A DNA stretch of 64,000 nt, taken from NCBI RefSeq assembly GCF_022759505.1, contig NZ_CP094289.1:682001-746000 (forward strand), read 5' to 3'. This document shows, in pieces, positions 54,523 through 62,834 of this stretch. This DNA is from Georgenia sp. TF02-10. Lineage in GTDB: Bacteria > Actinomycetota > Actinomycetes > Actinomycetales > Actinomycetaceae. Both the position numbers and the translations under genes were made by a program. The first letter of the stretch is position 1, and every line of letters begins with the position of its first letter. Below the pieces are notes generated by a model. That model made no database searches, was not told the origin of the DNA, and saw only the letters and a list, made by a program, of their open reading frames with translations.

Positions 54523-55587
54523 TCACCGGGCGACGACTGGCTCCTCCTGGACCACCGGCGTGGCCTCGGCCCGGTCGTCCTGGCGGCCGCCGGTGACCAG
54601 CCGGTACACAAGGCCGGCCACGAGGGCGCCGACCAGCGCGGCCACCCAGAACAGCCAGAGCTGGGACAGGGCGCCGTCGGCGAAGAGCGCGGCGGCGGTG
54701 GCGCGCGCCGGGTTGAGCGAGCCGCCGGTCATCGGGGCGGTGACCAGCAGGAGCGCGGCGTAGGCCGCGCCGACCGCGAGCGGCGCGCTCACGCGGCTGC
54801 CGCGCCGGTAGACCGCGCCGAGCACGACGGCGGCCAGCAGCGCGGTGGCGATCGCCTCCACGACGAACGCGCCACGGGCGTCGAAGGCGGTGGTCTGCCC
54901 GCTCGCCGCCCACAGCTGGGACTGCTCGCCCCAGCTGTTGGCGACGGTGGAGAAGAACGTGCGGCTGTCGCCGATCTGCAGCGCCGCGGGCAGGCTCGCC
55001 GGGATCGTCAGGAACACCGCCCCGGCCGCGGCCACCCCGCCCAGGATCTGGGCCAGCCAGTACGGGAGGACGTCGGCCCCGCGGGTCCGCCCGCCGACGG
55101 CGGCCGCCAGGGTCACGGCCGGGTTGAAGTGGCCGTCGGAGACGTGTCCGAGGGCCGCCGTCGCGCCGGCCAGGGCCAGGCCGGCGGCGAGCGCCATCCC
55201 GAGCGTGCCGACCCCGCTGACCGAGCTGTACAGCAGCACCCCGAGCGTGGCGAAGACCAGCACGAACGTGCCCAGGGCCTCTGCACCGACGCGGACGGCC
55301 AGGCTCGGCCGGGCGGGCGCGCGGCCGGGCACCGTGGCCATGGGCGGGTTCTCCACCACCGGCCCGTCCACCGGGCGGGGGTCGTCCGTGCCCAGCTGGC
55401 CGACGGCGGGGCTGCTCGTCGCGTCGGTCGCAGCGGTCGGGCTGGTCGAGCCTGCCGGTCCGGCCGTCGTGGTCGGGCTGGTCGAGCCCGCTGGGGCGCC
55501 CGAGGCCGGGGAGCCCGGAGTCGAGCCCGGGCCGGCCTGACCGGGCTCGCGGGGCTGCTCGTCGGGTGTGCGGTCGTCGATCGACAT
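54523..55587 (-). CDS. aquaporin / MIP-family channel with long N-terminal extension
   Basis: 354 residues. The MIP fold begins at about residue 95 with six membrane segments and the two NPA boxes, HFNPAVTLAA and SLNPARATAA, which form the water/glycerol pore. The first about 90 residues are a hydrophilic Pro/Ser/Thr/Gly extension, unusual for the family, possibly cytoplasmic and regulatory. Selectivity (water versus glycerol) is not clear from the sequence. GAAGGGACACT precedes the ATG. Triple 11-bp boxes upstream match those in front of the response-regulator gene, suggesting control by that system (osmotic response?). Confidence 0.88.
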   Translation of the reverse strand: MSIDDRTPDEQPREPGQAGPGSTPGSPASGAPAGSTSPTTTAGPAGSTSPTAATDATSSPAVGQLGTDDPRPVDGPVVENPPMATVPGRAPARPSLAVRVGAEALGTFVLVFATLGVLLYSSVSGVGTLGMALAAGLALAGATAALGHVSDGHFNPAVTLAAAVGGRTRGADVLPYWLAQILGGVAAAGAVFLTIPASLPAALQIGDSRTFFSTVANSWGEQSQLWAASGQTTAFDARGAFVVEAIATALLAAVVLGAVYRRGSRVSAPLAVGAAYAALLLVTAPMTGGSLNPARATAAALFADGALSQLWLFWVAALVGALVAGLVYRLVTGGRQDDRAEATPVVQEEPVVAR

Positions 55588-55640
55588 AGTGTCCCTTCGT
55601 CGTCACGCGCCGGTCGGCGCACTGCAGGGTGTCACGCTTG

Positions 55641-55667
55641 GCTGGACGGTCGCTGGACGGATGCTGG
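55641..55667 (-). promoter_or_regulatory. 11-bp-phased triple box upstream of the aquaporin gene
   Basis: GCTGG starts at 55641, 55652 and 55663 (GCTGGACGGTC, GCTGGACGGAT, GCTGGTCG), an exact 11-nt period typical of OmpR/PhoB-family binding sites. It is 54-80 bp upstream of the aquaporin start on the minus strand. Confidence 0.6.
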
Positions 55668-55742
55668 TCGTGGTGGGCTGCGCGCGGCTGGGCGCTGGTC
55701 CTGGTCAGCAGCAGCCGACCGGCCGTGCGGACGGCGATCGCC

Positions 55743-57596
55743 CTACCGCTCGTCGGGCACGGGGCCGGGGCCCGGCGAACCATCGGAGGCCCGCCCGTCG
55801 CCGTCGGGCCGCCGCCCAGCGGATCCGCCTGGGTAGGCCTCATGCCCGCTGCCCGAGCTGGGCCGCTCGGCAGGTCCGCCGGCTGCGGGATCGGCTCCGC
55901 CGTGCTCGTCGGATCCGTGCCCGCTGCCCCTGTCTGGCCGCGCGCCACGTGCGACGGCACCGGGCCGTCCGCCGGGTACCGGCGTACCGGCCGCCTCGGC
56001 GCCGGATCGCCCGCCGGGTGCCACCGTATCGGCCGCCCCGGCAGCACCAGCACCGGCCTGCCCGCCCGGCGCCTCCGCGCCCGTCGGCAGGGCCACCTGG
56101 ACCGTCGTCCCGCCGCCCGGGGTGGGCAGCACCCGGACCGCCCCGCCGTGCGCGCCGACGACCGCGGCGACGATCGCCAGCCCGAGCCCGGAGCCGCCGG
56201 AGCTGCGGGTGCGTGAGGGGTCCACGCGGTAGAACCGCTCGAACACCCGGGCGGCCTCCGCCGGCGGGATGCCGGGGCCGTGGTCGCGGACCTCGAGCAG
56301 GGCCCACCCCGGCTCGGGCATCCCGACAGCGACCTCGACCGGTGTGCCGGCCGGGGTGTGCTGCAGCACGTTGCCCACCAGGTTGGCGACGACCTGCCGC
56401 ACCCGGTCCGGGTCCGCCGTCACCGGCACCGGCGCGAGCAGCCCGCCGGTCCCCGGCGCCCCGCCGGCCGGCGACGCCCCGCCAGGTGCCTCATCGTTCG
56501 GCAGCGCCCCGCCCGCCGTCGCCCCGCCCGTCAGCGGCACGACGGCGGCCGGCCGGTCCGGGGCGAGCGCGGCCAGGTCGGCGACGGCGTCGGCCGCCAC
56601 CGCCGCCAGGTCGACCGGGCGCAGGTCCAGCGGGCGGCCCTCGTCCAGCCGGGCCAGCTGGAGCAGGTCCTCGACGAGGTTGCCCATCCGCTTGGCCTCG
56701 GTCTCGATGCGGTTCATCGCCTGGTCGACGTCGGCCACCCCGCCCATCCGGTACAGCTCGCCGTACCCCCGGACCGTGGCGAGCGGGGTGCGCAGCTCGT
56801 GGGAGGCGTCGGAGACGAACTGGCGCATGCGCTGCTCGGAGGCGGCGCGGGCGGCGAAGGAGGACTCGATCTGGGCGAGCATGACGTTGAGGGACCGGGC
56901 CAGGGACCCGACCTCCGTCGTCGGCGGCGGCGTGGGTACCCGGCGGGAGAGGTCGCCCGCGGCGATCGCCCCGGCGGTGGCCTCGATCTCGCGCAGCGGC
57001 CGCAGCGAGCGGCGCACCGCCAGCCGCGCCGCCAGGGCACCGACGGCGGCGATGAGCAGCCCGGCGAGGGTGAGCAGCCGCGCGGTCTGGGCCAGCGTGG
57101 CCTGCGCCGGGGCCAGCGGTCGGGCGACCGTGACCGCGCCGACGGCCGGCCCGTCCGCCCCGCCGCTGACCGTCAGGGTGATGGCGCGCCAGGAGGTGCC
57201 GGCGTGCTCCCCGGCCACGGTGAACGGCTCGCGGCCGGCGGCCGCCGCGGCGAGGTCGACGTCGGCCAGCTCCGGGCTGCCGTACTGCTCCGCGGTGCGC
57301 GGGTTGACGACCGGGACGGGCGCGCTGCCCTCGACGGCGATGAGCACGTAGTAGTCAGAGGGCAGCAGGTTCTGCCCGCTGCGGCCGCCCTGGAGCTGGT
57401 CCAGGGTCCGCTGGCCCAGGTCCTGGGCGGAGGTGGTGAGGTCCTCGTCGACCTGGCCGAGCAGGGTCACCCGGAGCACCGCCAGGGTGGCCCCGGAGAT
57501 GGTGGCCAGGCCCACCAGCAGCAGGGCGGCGATGATGGCGACGAGGCGGGCGCTGAGCGGCACCGCCCGCCACCGCTCGTGCAGCCGGGTAACCAT
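55743..57596 (-). CDS. sensor histidine kinase of a two-component system
   Basis: 617 residues: two transmembrane helices (about 17-40 and 172-193) flanking an extracellular sensor of about 130 residues, a HAMP domain (about 195-250), HisKA with phospho-acceptor His266 (SDASHELRTPL), and HATPase_c with NLVGNVLQHTPAG, DHGPGIPP and GGSGLGLAIV. A long Pro/Gly/Ala insert lies between the N and G1 boxes (about 355-385) and the C-terminal about 80 residues are disordered. Start and response-regulator stop overlap (TGATG), so the pair is translated together. Signal unknown. Confidence 0.93.
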   Translation of the reverse strand: MVTRLHERWRAVPLSARLVAIIAALLLVGLATISGATLAVLRVTLLGQVDEDLTTSAQDLGQRTLDQLQGGRSGQNLLPSDYYVLIAVEGSAPVPVVNPRTAEQYGSPELADVDLAAAAAGREPFTVAGEHAGTSWRAITLTVSGGADGPAVGAVTVARPLAPAQATLAQTARLLTLAGLLIAAVGALAARLAVRRSLRPLREIEATAGAIAAGDLSRRVPTPPPTTEVGSLARSLNVMLAQIESSFAARAASEQRMRQFVSDASHELRTPLATVRGYGELYRMGGVADVDQAMNRIETEAKRMGNLVEDLLQLARLDEGRPLDLRPVDLAAVAADAVADLAALAPDRPAAVVPLTGGATAGGALPNDEAPGGASPAGGAPGTGGLLAPVPVTADPDRVRQVVANLVGNVLQHTPAGTPVEVAVGMPEPGWALLEVRDHGPGIPPAEAARVFERFYRVDPSRTRSSGGSGLGLAIVAAVVGAHGGAVRVLPTPGGGTTVQVALPTGAEAPGGQAGAGAAGAADTVAPGGRSGAEAAGTPVPGGRPGAVARGARPDRGSGHGSDEHGGADPAAGGPAERPSSGSGHEAYPGGSAGRRPDGDGRASDGSPGPGPVPDER

Positions 57597-58357
57597 CAGG
57601 GCCGCGGCGCCTGCCGCAGGACGTACCCCACCCCGCGGCGGGTGTGGATGAGCGGGGGCAGGTCGGCGCCGTCGGGCAGCCCCAGGGCCGCGGGGGAGTC
57701 GATCTTGCGGCGCAGGTAGGAGATGTAGGACTCCACGATCGCGGCGTCGCCGGTGAAGTCGTAGTCCCAGACGTGGTCGAGGATCTGCGCCTTGGACACC
57801 ACCCGCTCGGCGTTGAGCAGCAGGTAGCGCAGCAGCTTGAACTCGGTGGGGGAGAGGTCCACCGGCCGGCCGGCGCGGCGGACCTCGTGCGCGTCCTCGT
57901 CCAGCTCGAGGTCGGCGTAGCGCAGCACCGCCTCCTCCGCCGGGGCGGGCTGGGTGCGGCGCAGCACCGCCCGGATCCGGGCGACCACCTCCTCCAGGCT
58001 GAACGGCTTGGTGACGTAGTCGTCCCCGCCGACGGTCAGGCCCTGGACCTTGTCGCTCATGTCGTCCCGGGCGGTGAGGAACAGGACGGGCACGTCCGGC
58101 AGCCGGCTGCGGAGCCGGCGCAGCACGGTGAAGCCGTCCATGTCCGGCAGCATGACGTCCAGGACCACCAGGTCGACGTCGTCCTCCGCCGCCCGCAGCG
58201 CCGCGTTGCCGTCCGCCGCGGTGACGACGTCGAAGCCGGCGAAGCGCAACGAGGCGGAGAGCAGCTCGCGGATGGCCGGCTCGTCGTCGACGACCAGGAG
58301 CCGGGCCTCGGCGGTGCGCTCACCAGCCCGGCGGTCGGTGGCGGAAGGGGCGTCCAT
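57596..58357 (-). CDS. OmpR/PhoB-family response regulator
   Basis: 253 residues. The receiver domain has the acidic pocket LVVDDEP and phospho-acceptor Asp67 (VVLDVMLPDMDG), conserved Thr (LFLTARDD) and Lys (TKPF). The C-terminal winged helix has LSPTEFKLLRYLL and a recognition helix followed by RRKIDS and TRRGVGYVL. First gene of the operon with the kinase. A GAGAGG ribosome binding site precedes the ATG. It is probably autoregulated through the phased triple box just upstream. Confidence 0.95.
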   Translation of the reverse strand: MDAPSATDRRAGERTAEARLLVVDDEPAIRELLSASLRFAGFDVVTAADGNAALRAAEDDVDLVVLDVMLPDMDGFTVLRRLRSRLPDVPVLFLTARDDMSDKVQGLTVGGDDYVTKPFSLEEVVARIRAVLRRTQPAPAEEAVLRYADLELDEDAHEVRRAGRPVDLSPTEFKLLRYLLLNAERVVSKAQILDHVWDYDFTGDAAIVESYISYLRRKIDSPAALGLPDGADLPPLIHTRRGVGYVLRQAPRP

Positions 58358-58379
58358 GCGGCCAAGCCTCTCGCACCTG

Positions 58380-58406
58380 GCTGGACGGTTCCTGGGAGCC
58401 TGCTGG
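58380..58406 (-). promoter_or_regulatory. 11-bp-phased triple box upstream of the response regulator
   Basis: CTGG cores at 58381, 58392 and 58403 (GCTGGACGGTT, CCTGGGAGCCT, GCTGG) repeat with an exact 11-nt period, as at the aquaporin gene; the first unit GCTGGACGGT is identical in both. Located 23-49 bp before the regulator ATG on the minus strand. Confidence 0.6.
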
Positions 58407-58474
58407 GACCGGGGTGGGCGCGCGGGCGGTCGGGCCGGCCGACGGCGGGACCGGGCTGGGTGCGCGCGACCCGG

Positions 58475-58855
58475 CTACGGCCGCAGCAGGCGGATCTCTA
58501 GATCGAGGTCCCGGTCCGCCCACGCCCGATCGGCGGTGAGGGTCGGTGCCTCGAGGCGCCGAGCCAAGGCCAGGCACGCGCGGTCGCCCAGAGAGAGGCC
58601 GTGAGGTTGCGCGAGGGGATACAGGGCGGCAACCACCAGGGCGTCTTCGGCGGTCAAGGGCTCCACGTCGACCTTGTTCTGCACGGCGTCGAGGATGCGC
58701 GGATCGAGGCCATTGCGAACGAGTACTGTCCCGGCCTCCGCGAGGTTGACGGTGCCGACAGCCGCACCGGATGCGACCGCGTCGGCCACCTGTGCCGCGC
58801 CCGGCTCGTTGAAGATCAGCGTCAGCAGTGCCGACGCATCGAGCACGACCGTCAT
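58475..58855 (-). CDS. vapC: PIN-domain toxin VapC
   Basis: 126 residues. A PIN-fold ribonuclease with the acidic metal site Asp6 (VVLDASALL), Glu40 (NLAEAGTVL), Asp91 (LGDRACLALA) and Asp109. VapC toxins cleave tRNA or rRNA and are neutralised by the cognate VapB. Its ATG overlaps the antitoxin stop by 4 nt (ATGA), the classical toxin-antitoxin layout. Confidence 0.93.
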   Translation of the reverse strand: MTVVLDASALLTLIFNEPGAAQVADAVASGAAVGTVNLAEAGTVLVRNGLDPRILDAVQNKVDVEPLTAEDALVVAALYPLAQPHGLSLGDRACLALARRLEAPTLTADRAWADRDLDLEIRLLRP

Positions 58856-59115
58856 CGCTGTTGGCGTGCGACCGAGTCCTCGTCGGCCGCTTCCCGCGCG
58901 CGTAGCTGGCGGAGCTCGTCTACCGCTGAATGGTCCAGCTTGCCTGCAATACCGATGAGAGCCCTGGCAGCAACCGGCGTGCTGACGAGCCGCGCACCAT
59001 CCGGCTCCTCGATGACCACGACCTCGTCGCCGGGGCTGAGCCCCAGTCGGTGGCGCACCGCTGCGGGGAGCTGCAGGCGCCCACGCTCGTCCAGGCGCAC
59101 CCTGAGCGACTTCAT
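58852..59115 (-). CDS. vapB: AbrB/SpoVT-type antitoxin VapB
   Basis: 87 residues. An N-terminal swapped-hairpin AbrB domain (SLRVRLDERGRLQLPAAVRHRLGLSPGDEVVV) binds the operon promoter, and a C-terminal helical tail would neutralise VapC. TAGTCT lies 7 nt before the ATG on the minus strand, so the transcript is probably leaderless and autorepressed. Confidence 0.9.
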   Translation of the reverse strand: MKSLRVRLDERGRLQLPAAVRHRLGLSPGDEVVVIEEPDGARLVSTPVAARALIGIAGKLDHSAVDELRQLRAREAADEDSVARQQR

Positions 59116-59258
59116 GTGGGCAAGACTAGCGTCTGCCCACGCCTGCGCCCGAGTGGGCACGACCAGGATGCACCTCGCCCCACCAGCCCTTCTGACTCGC
59201 TCCCGCCTGGCACCGCACGAGACCGACCAGGTGGCGGCGTCCCGGCGGCGGCACACGG

Positions 59259-60407
59259 TCACGCCGGGCGGATCTGCCCGATCGCCGCCTCCACCTTCTC
59301 CCGCAGCCCGGCGCCGATGGGCGCCGCGCCGGCGACGTCGGGCCGGGCCACCCGTTCCTGCCCCTCCGGCGAGGCCATGTACTCCAGGAGCGTGCGGACG
59401 TTCGTCGCGTCCTGCTCGCTGCCGTAGCGCTCGCAGGCCAGGGTGTAGGAGACGAGGACCAGCGGGTAGGTGCCCGGGGTGTCGGTGTCCCGGGCCAGCT
59501 CGACGGTCAGCCGCAGGTCGGTGGCGTCCTCCGCCCGCGGGGAGGCATCGACGACGGCGGCCGCGGCCTCCGCGGAGAACGGCACGAAGTCCTCGCCCAC
59601 GCCGAGTGCGACGGTGCTCAGGTCCTGGGTCACCTGGGCCGCGTCGATGTAGCCGACGGTGCCCTCGGCGGCGGTGATGGTCTGCACGACGCCGGACGTC
59701 CCGGTCCCCGACTGGGTGCCGCTGATCGGCCAGGTCTCGCTCGGCTCGTGCGGCCAGGCCTCGCCCCCGGCGGCGGCCAGGTACTCGGTGAAGCTCTCCG
59801 TGGTGCCGGAGTCGTCGGACCGGTTCACCGGCACGACGGCCTGGTCCGGCAGGGCCACCCCCGGGTTGGCCGCGGCGATGGCCGGGTCGTTCCACCGGGT
59901 GATCTCGCCGGCGAAGATCGCCGCGAGCGTCTCGGGGGCCAGGTTGAGGTGCTCGGCGCCAAGGCCGGGCAGGTTGTATGCCACCGCGATCGGGGAGATG
60001 TACAGCGGGAGCTCGACCACCTCCCCGCCGAAGCACCGGTCCCGCCCGCGGGCGAGCTCCTCCTCGTCCATCGGGACGTCGGAACCGGCGAACAGGACCG
60101 CCCCGTTGAGGAACATCTCCCGCCCGGTGCCCGACCCCACCGGGTCGTAGGAGGCGACGACGCCGGGATGCGCCTCGTAGAACCCCGCCAGCCACGCCTG
60201 CATGGCGATCTCCTGGGAGGAGGCACCAGCGCCGGGGAGCGTGCCGCTCAGCCCGCCCGGCTCGGTCGGGTTGCCGCAGGCGGCCAGGCCGAGCCCGACG
60301 GCGGCGAGCACGGCCCCGGCGCGGCGCAGCCCGGCCGTACCGCCCCGACGTCGCCGCCCTGGTGCAGGCGCCGCGGCCCGGTGGGGGCCGCGGGGGACGG
60401 TCAGCAC
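59259..60407 (-). CDS. pstS: phosphate ABC transporter substrate-binding lipoprotein
   Basis: 382 residues. An Arg-rich start, hydrophobic segment and lipobox LAAC give an anchored lipoprotein. The PBP-like-2 fold shows PGAGASSQEIAMQAW, DPVGSGTGREMF, AGSDVPM and VNRSDDSGTTESFTEYL, residues that cradle phosphate in PstS. The pstCAB genes are not adjacent, so this is an orphan copy or the operon is split. TACGAT ends 6 nt before the GTG on the minus strand (leaderless type); a PhoP box was not recognised. Confidence 0.92.
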   Translation of the reverse strand: MLTVPRGPHRAAAPAPGRRRRGGTAGLRRAGAVLAAVGLGLAACGNPTEPGGLSGTLPGAGASSQEIAMQAWLAGFYEAHPGVVASYDPVGSGTGREMFLNGAVLFAGSDVPMDEEELARGRDRCFGGEVVELPLYISPIAVAYNLPGLGAEHLNLAPETLAAIFAGEITRWNDPAIAAANPGVALPDQAVVPVNRSDDSGTTESFTEYLAAAGGEAWPHEPSETWPISGTQSGTGTSGVVQTITAAEGTVGYIDAAQVTQDLSTVALGVGEDFVPFSAEAAAAVVDASPRAEDATDLRLTVELARDTDTPGTYPLVLVSYTLACERYGSEQDATNVRTLLEYMASPEGQERVARPDVAGAAPIGAGLREKVEAAIGQIRPA

Positions 60408-60474
60408 GCCGTCATCGTAAGGGACCTGCGGCGACGTCCCTCGCCGGGGCCTGGGGTGAGCGGTACCGGGTGAG

Positions 60475-60600
60475 GTAGCGGGGTCAGCCGTGGCCGGCGT
60501 CGCCGCGGGGTCAGCGGTAGCGGGGTCAGCCGTGGCCGGCGGGGCCGCGGGCCGGCGGCACGGGTCGGCGTCGCGGGGTCAGAGGTAGCGGGTGGGGTCG
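60475..60600. repeat. 42-bp repeat containing the NYN gene's stop-codon sequence
   Basis: A 42-bp unit starting GTAGCGGGGTCAGCCGTGG occurs at 60475 and 60517, and GGGGTCAGAGGTAGCGGG at the NYN 3' end (60576-60593) is a further diverged copy that contains the stop codon. It fills the pstS-NYN spacer. Confidence 0.7.
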
Positions 60601-61166
60601 AACGCGGCGAGCGGGATGATCCGGACGCGCGGCAGGACGGCGTTGAAGGCGCGGAGGTCGTCCTCGAGGTCGAAGACCTGCAGGCCGCGCCCGGTGAGCT
60701 CGGCGAGCTGGGCGTTGAGGAACTCCCGGAAGCAGACGACGCTGACCCGGCGGCCGGCGTCGAGGAGCGCCGCGACCTGGGGGATGTAGTCCCCGTCGTG
60801 GGAGGCCAGCACGACGTCGCCGCTGCCCTGGGCGAGGATGGCGTCCATGGTCCGCTGGATGCCGATGTCCACGACCTTCTCGGAGCCCTCGCCGGCGAGC
60901 GGGATGGGCTGGTAGCTCATCGCCAGCAGCGCCTGGATGAAGCTCATCGGCATCTGCCCCGAGCTGGCGTTGAGGAAGAACAGGCCGCGGGCCGGCTCGG
61001 ACCACATCAGCTGGGTGAAGTGCAGGATCCGGTCCCAGCGCGGCCGCTCCTCCGACAACGGCCGGCGTCCGAGGACGCTCATCCCGAGCGTGGCGTCGAT
61101 GTTCTCGCCGTCGACGAGGAGGTAGGCGGTGGAGTCCGCGGTGGCTGCGGCGGTGGAGTCCGGCAT
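60579..61166 (-). CDS. NYN-domain (LabA/DUF88-like) putative nuclease
   Basis: 195 residues. A PIN-like NYN fold: YLLVDGENID at the N-terminus, VVDIGIQRTMDAI in the middle, and DVVLASHDGDYIPQVAALLDAGRRV, giving the conserved acidic residues of this metal-dependent RNase group. Target unknown. TACGCT ends 6 nt before the ATG on the minus strand, suggesting a leaderless transcript. Confidence 0.87.
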   Translation of the reverse strand: MPDSTAAATADSTAYLLVDGENIDATLGMSVLGRRPLSEERPRWDRILHFTQLMWSEPARGLFFLNASSGQMPMSFIQALLAMSYQPIPLAGEGSEKVVDIGIQRTMDAILAQGSGDVVLASHDGDYIPQVAALLDAGRRVSVVCFREFLNAQLAELTGRGLQVFDLEDDLRAFNAVLPRVRIIPLAAFDPTRYL

Positions 61167-61230
61167 GGGTGCAGCGTAGGGCTGCGGGTCGCGCGGGCCG
61201 CCCAACCGAGAACCGCACGGCGAGCCGGGC

Positions 61231-61360
61231 CGCCCGGCCGCCGTCGCCGGATCAGACCGCGGCCACCGCCGCCCGGCCGGGCGAGGCGCACTGGCCCGGC
61301 CGGGCGAGCCGGACAGGCCCGGCCGCCGTCGTCCGGTCAGGCCGCGGCGACCGCGGCGTC
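61231..61360. repeat. decayed duplicate of the ROK gene 3' end
   Basis: The segment around the ROK stop codon (about 61318-61360, CCGCCGTCGTCCGGTCAGG) recurs downstream at about 61231-61274 as CCGCCGTCGCCGGATCAGA with similar flanks. Together with CCCGGCCGGGCGAG words it makes up the 170-bp spacer to the NYN gene. Confidence 0.55.
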
Positions 61361-62728
61361 GACCTGCGCCGGGGCGAGCACATGCTGGGCGACCAGGGCG
61401 GCTGCGCCGAGCACCCCGGCGCGGCCCTCGGTGCGCGCGCCGACGACCCGCAGGTGCTGGGTGGCCAGCGGCAGCGACCGGCGGTAGACCGCCTCGCGGA
61501 TCCCGGCGAGGAGCTGCTCGCCCACCGCCGCCACCGCCCCGCCGATGACGATGACCGAGGGGTTCAGCAGGCTCACGCAGGCGGCCAGCACGTCCCCGAT
61601 CTCCCGCCCGGCCTGCCGCACGGCCAGCCCGGCCTCGACGTCGCCACGGCGCACGAGGTCCACGACGTCGGCGCTGCCGGTGGCCGGCAGGCCCAGCTCG
61701 CGCAGCCGGGCGGCGATCGCCGGCCCGCTGGCCACCGCCTCCAGGCAGCCGACGTTGCCGCAGCGGCACCGGACCTGCGGCCCGCCGGGGACCGCGACGT
61801 GCCCCAGGTCCCCGGCCGCGCCCTGGGCGCCGCGCTGCAGCCGCCCCGCGGAGATGATCCCGGCGCCGATGCCGGAGGCGACCTTGACGAACAGCAGGTC
61901 GGCCACGTCCGGCCAGACCGCCGTGTGCTCGCCGAGCGCCATGATGTTGACGTCGTTGTCGATGAGCACCGGAACCGGGAATTCCGCGCGCAGCCGGCCC
62001 GGCACGTCGAACCCGTCCCAGTTGGGCATGATCGGCGGGTTCGTCGGTCGGCCGGAGACGTGCTCGACCGGGCCCGGCAGCCCCATGCCGAGCCCGACCA
62101 CGTCGGTCATCGGCCGGCCCACCCGCCCCACCAGGGCGACGGCGACGGCGCTCACCCGGCTCAGCACCGGCTCCGGACCGTCGGCGATGCGCAGCGGCAG
62201 ATCCTCCTCGGCCAGCACCCGGGCGGCCAGGTCGGTCACCGCGACGCGGGCGTGGCTGGCCCCGAGGTCGACGGCGAGGACCAGCCGGGCGCCGGGGTTG
62301 AAGGCGAACGTCGCCGGCGGGCGGCCGCCGGTGGAAGCGGCCTCCCCGGTGGGGGCGAGCAGGCCGACGGCGAGGAGCTCCTCGACCCGGGCCGCCACGG
62401 TGGACCGGGCCAGCCCGGTGAAGGCCGCCAGGTCGGCGCGGGTTCGGGGGCGCCCGTCGCGGAGGTGCTGGAAGATCGCCCCCGCCCCGGACGGACGGAC
62501 CCCCGGTGCGCCGGCCCCGTTGCCGGCGGCGGCCGACGTCGGGTCCGGGACCCGGGTGGCGCCGTCGGGCGAGCCGCCGAATGCAGTGGTGCCGTCGGGC
62601 GAGGCGCCGAACCGGCTGGCGCCGTCGGGCGACCTGGCGAACCGGTCTGCACCGGCAGGCCGTGTGGCGCCGTCGGGCGACCCGGTGGCGTCGGCCGGTG
62701 CGCCGGGAGCACGGGGGACGGTCGCCAT
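61337..62728 (-). CDS. ROK-family transcriptional regulator
   Basis: 463 residues. After a repetitive N-terminal part (four SPDGA/T units with Phe/Arg between, about residues 15-60, coded by about 33-bp repeats), a winged helix-turn-helix (TRADLAAFTGLARSTVAARVEELL) precedes the ROK sugar-kinase-like domain: DLGASHARVAVTD, GLPGPVEHVSG, GIGAGIISAGRLQRGAQGAAGDLGH and the zinc motif CRCGNVGCLE. It diverges from a sugar ABC transporter across 106 bp and is the likely repressor of it. ATG at 62728 is chosen over an upstream ATG at 62767. Confidence 0.9.
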   Translation of the reverse strand: MATVPRAPGAPADATGSPDGATRPAGADRFARSPDGASRFGASPDGTTAFGGSPDGATRVPDPTSAAAGNGAGAPGVRPSGAGAIFQHLRDGRPRTRADLAAFTGLARSTVAARVEELLAVGLLAPTGEAASTGGRPPATFAFNPGARLVLAVDLGASHARVAVTDLAARVLAEEDLPLRIADGPEPVLSRVSAVAVALVGRVGRPMTDVVGLGMGLPGPVEHVSGRPTNPPIMPNWDGFDVPGRLRAEFPVPVLIDNDVNIMALGEHTAVWPDVADLLFVKVASGIGAGIISAGRLQRGAQGAAGDLGHVAVPGGPQVRCRCGNVGCLEAVASGPAIAARLRELGLPATGSADVVDLVRRGDVEAGLAVRQAGREIGDVLAACVSLLNPSVIVIGGAVAAVGEQLLAGIREAVYRRSLPLATQHLRVVGARTEGRAGVLGAAALVAQHVLAPAQVDAAVAAA

Positions 62729-62799
62729 GCCAGGAGTAAAGCACCTCCCCCTTCTGCCGCGCCGCACCCACTCACGGAGATCAACCGCGCAACTTTTGC

Positions 62800-62828
62800 T
62801 TGACGGCCGGTAGAAGTGCCCCTAGGTT
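62800..62828 (+). promoter_or_regulatory. sigma-A promoter of the sugar ABC operon (leaderless)
   Basis: TTGACG (62800-62805), a 17-nt spacer and TAGGTT (62823-62828). Transcription would start 6-7 nt later, at the GTG of 62835, giving a leaderless mRNA. It is the best promoter match in the window; the ROK regulator probably binds here, though I see no clear palindrome. Confidence 0.65.
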
Positions 62829-62834
62829 GTGGCC

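Noticed and set aside
60579-62771. A 730-codon frame running from the NYN gene through the ROK gene region
   Set aside because: Only the last 195 codons encode the NYN domain; the upstream part is out of frame with the well-supported ROK gene.
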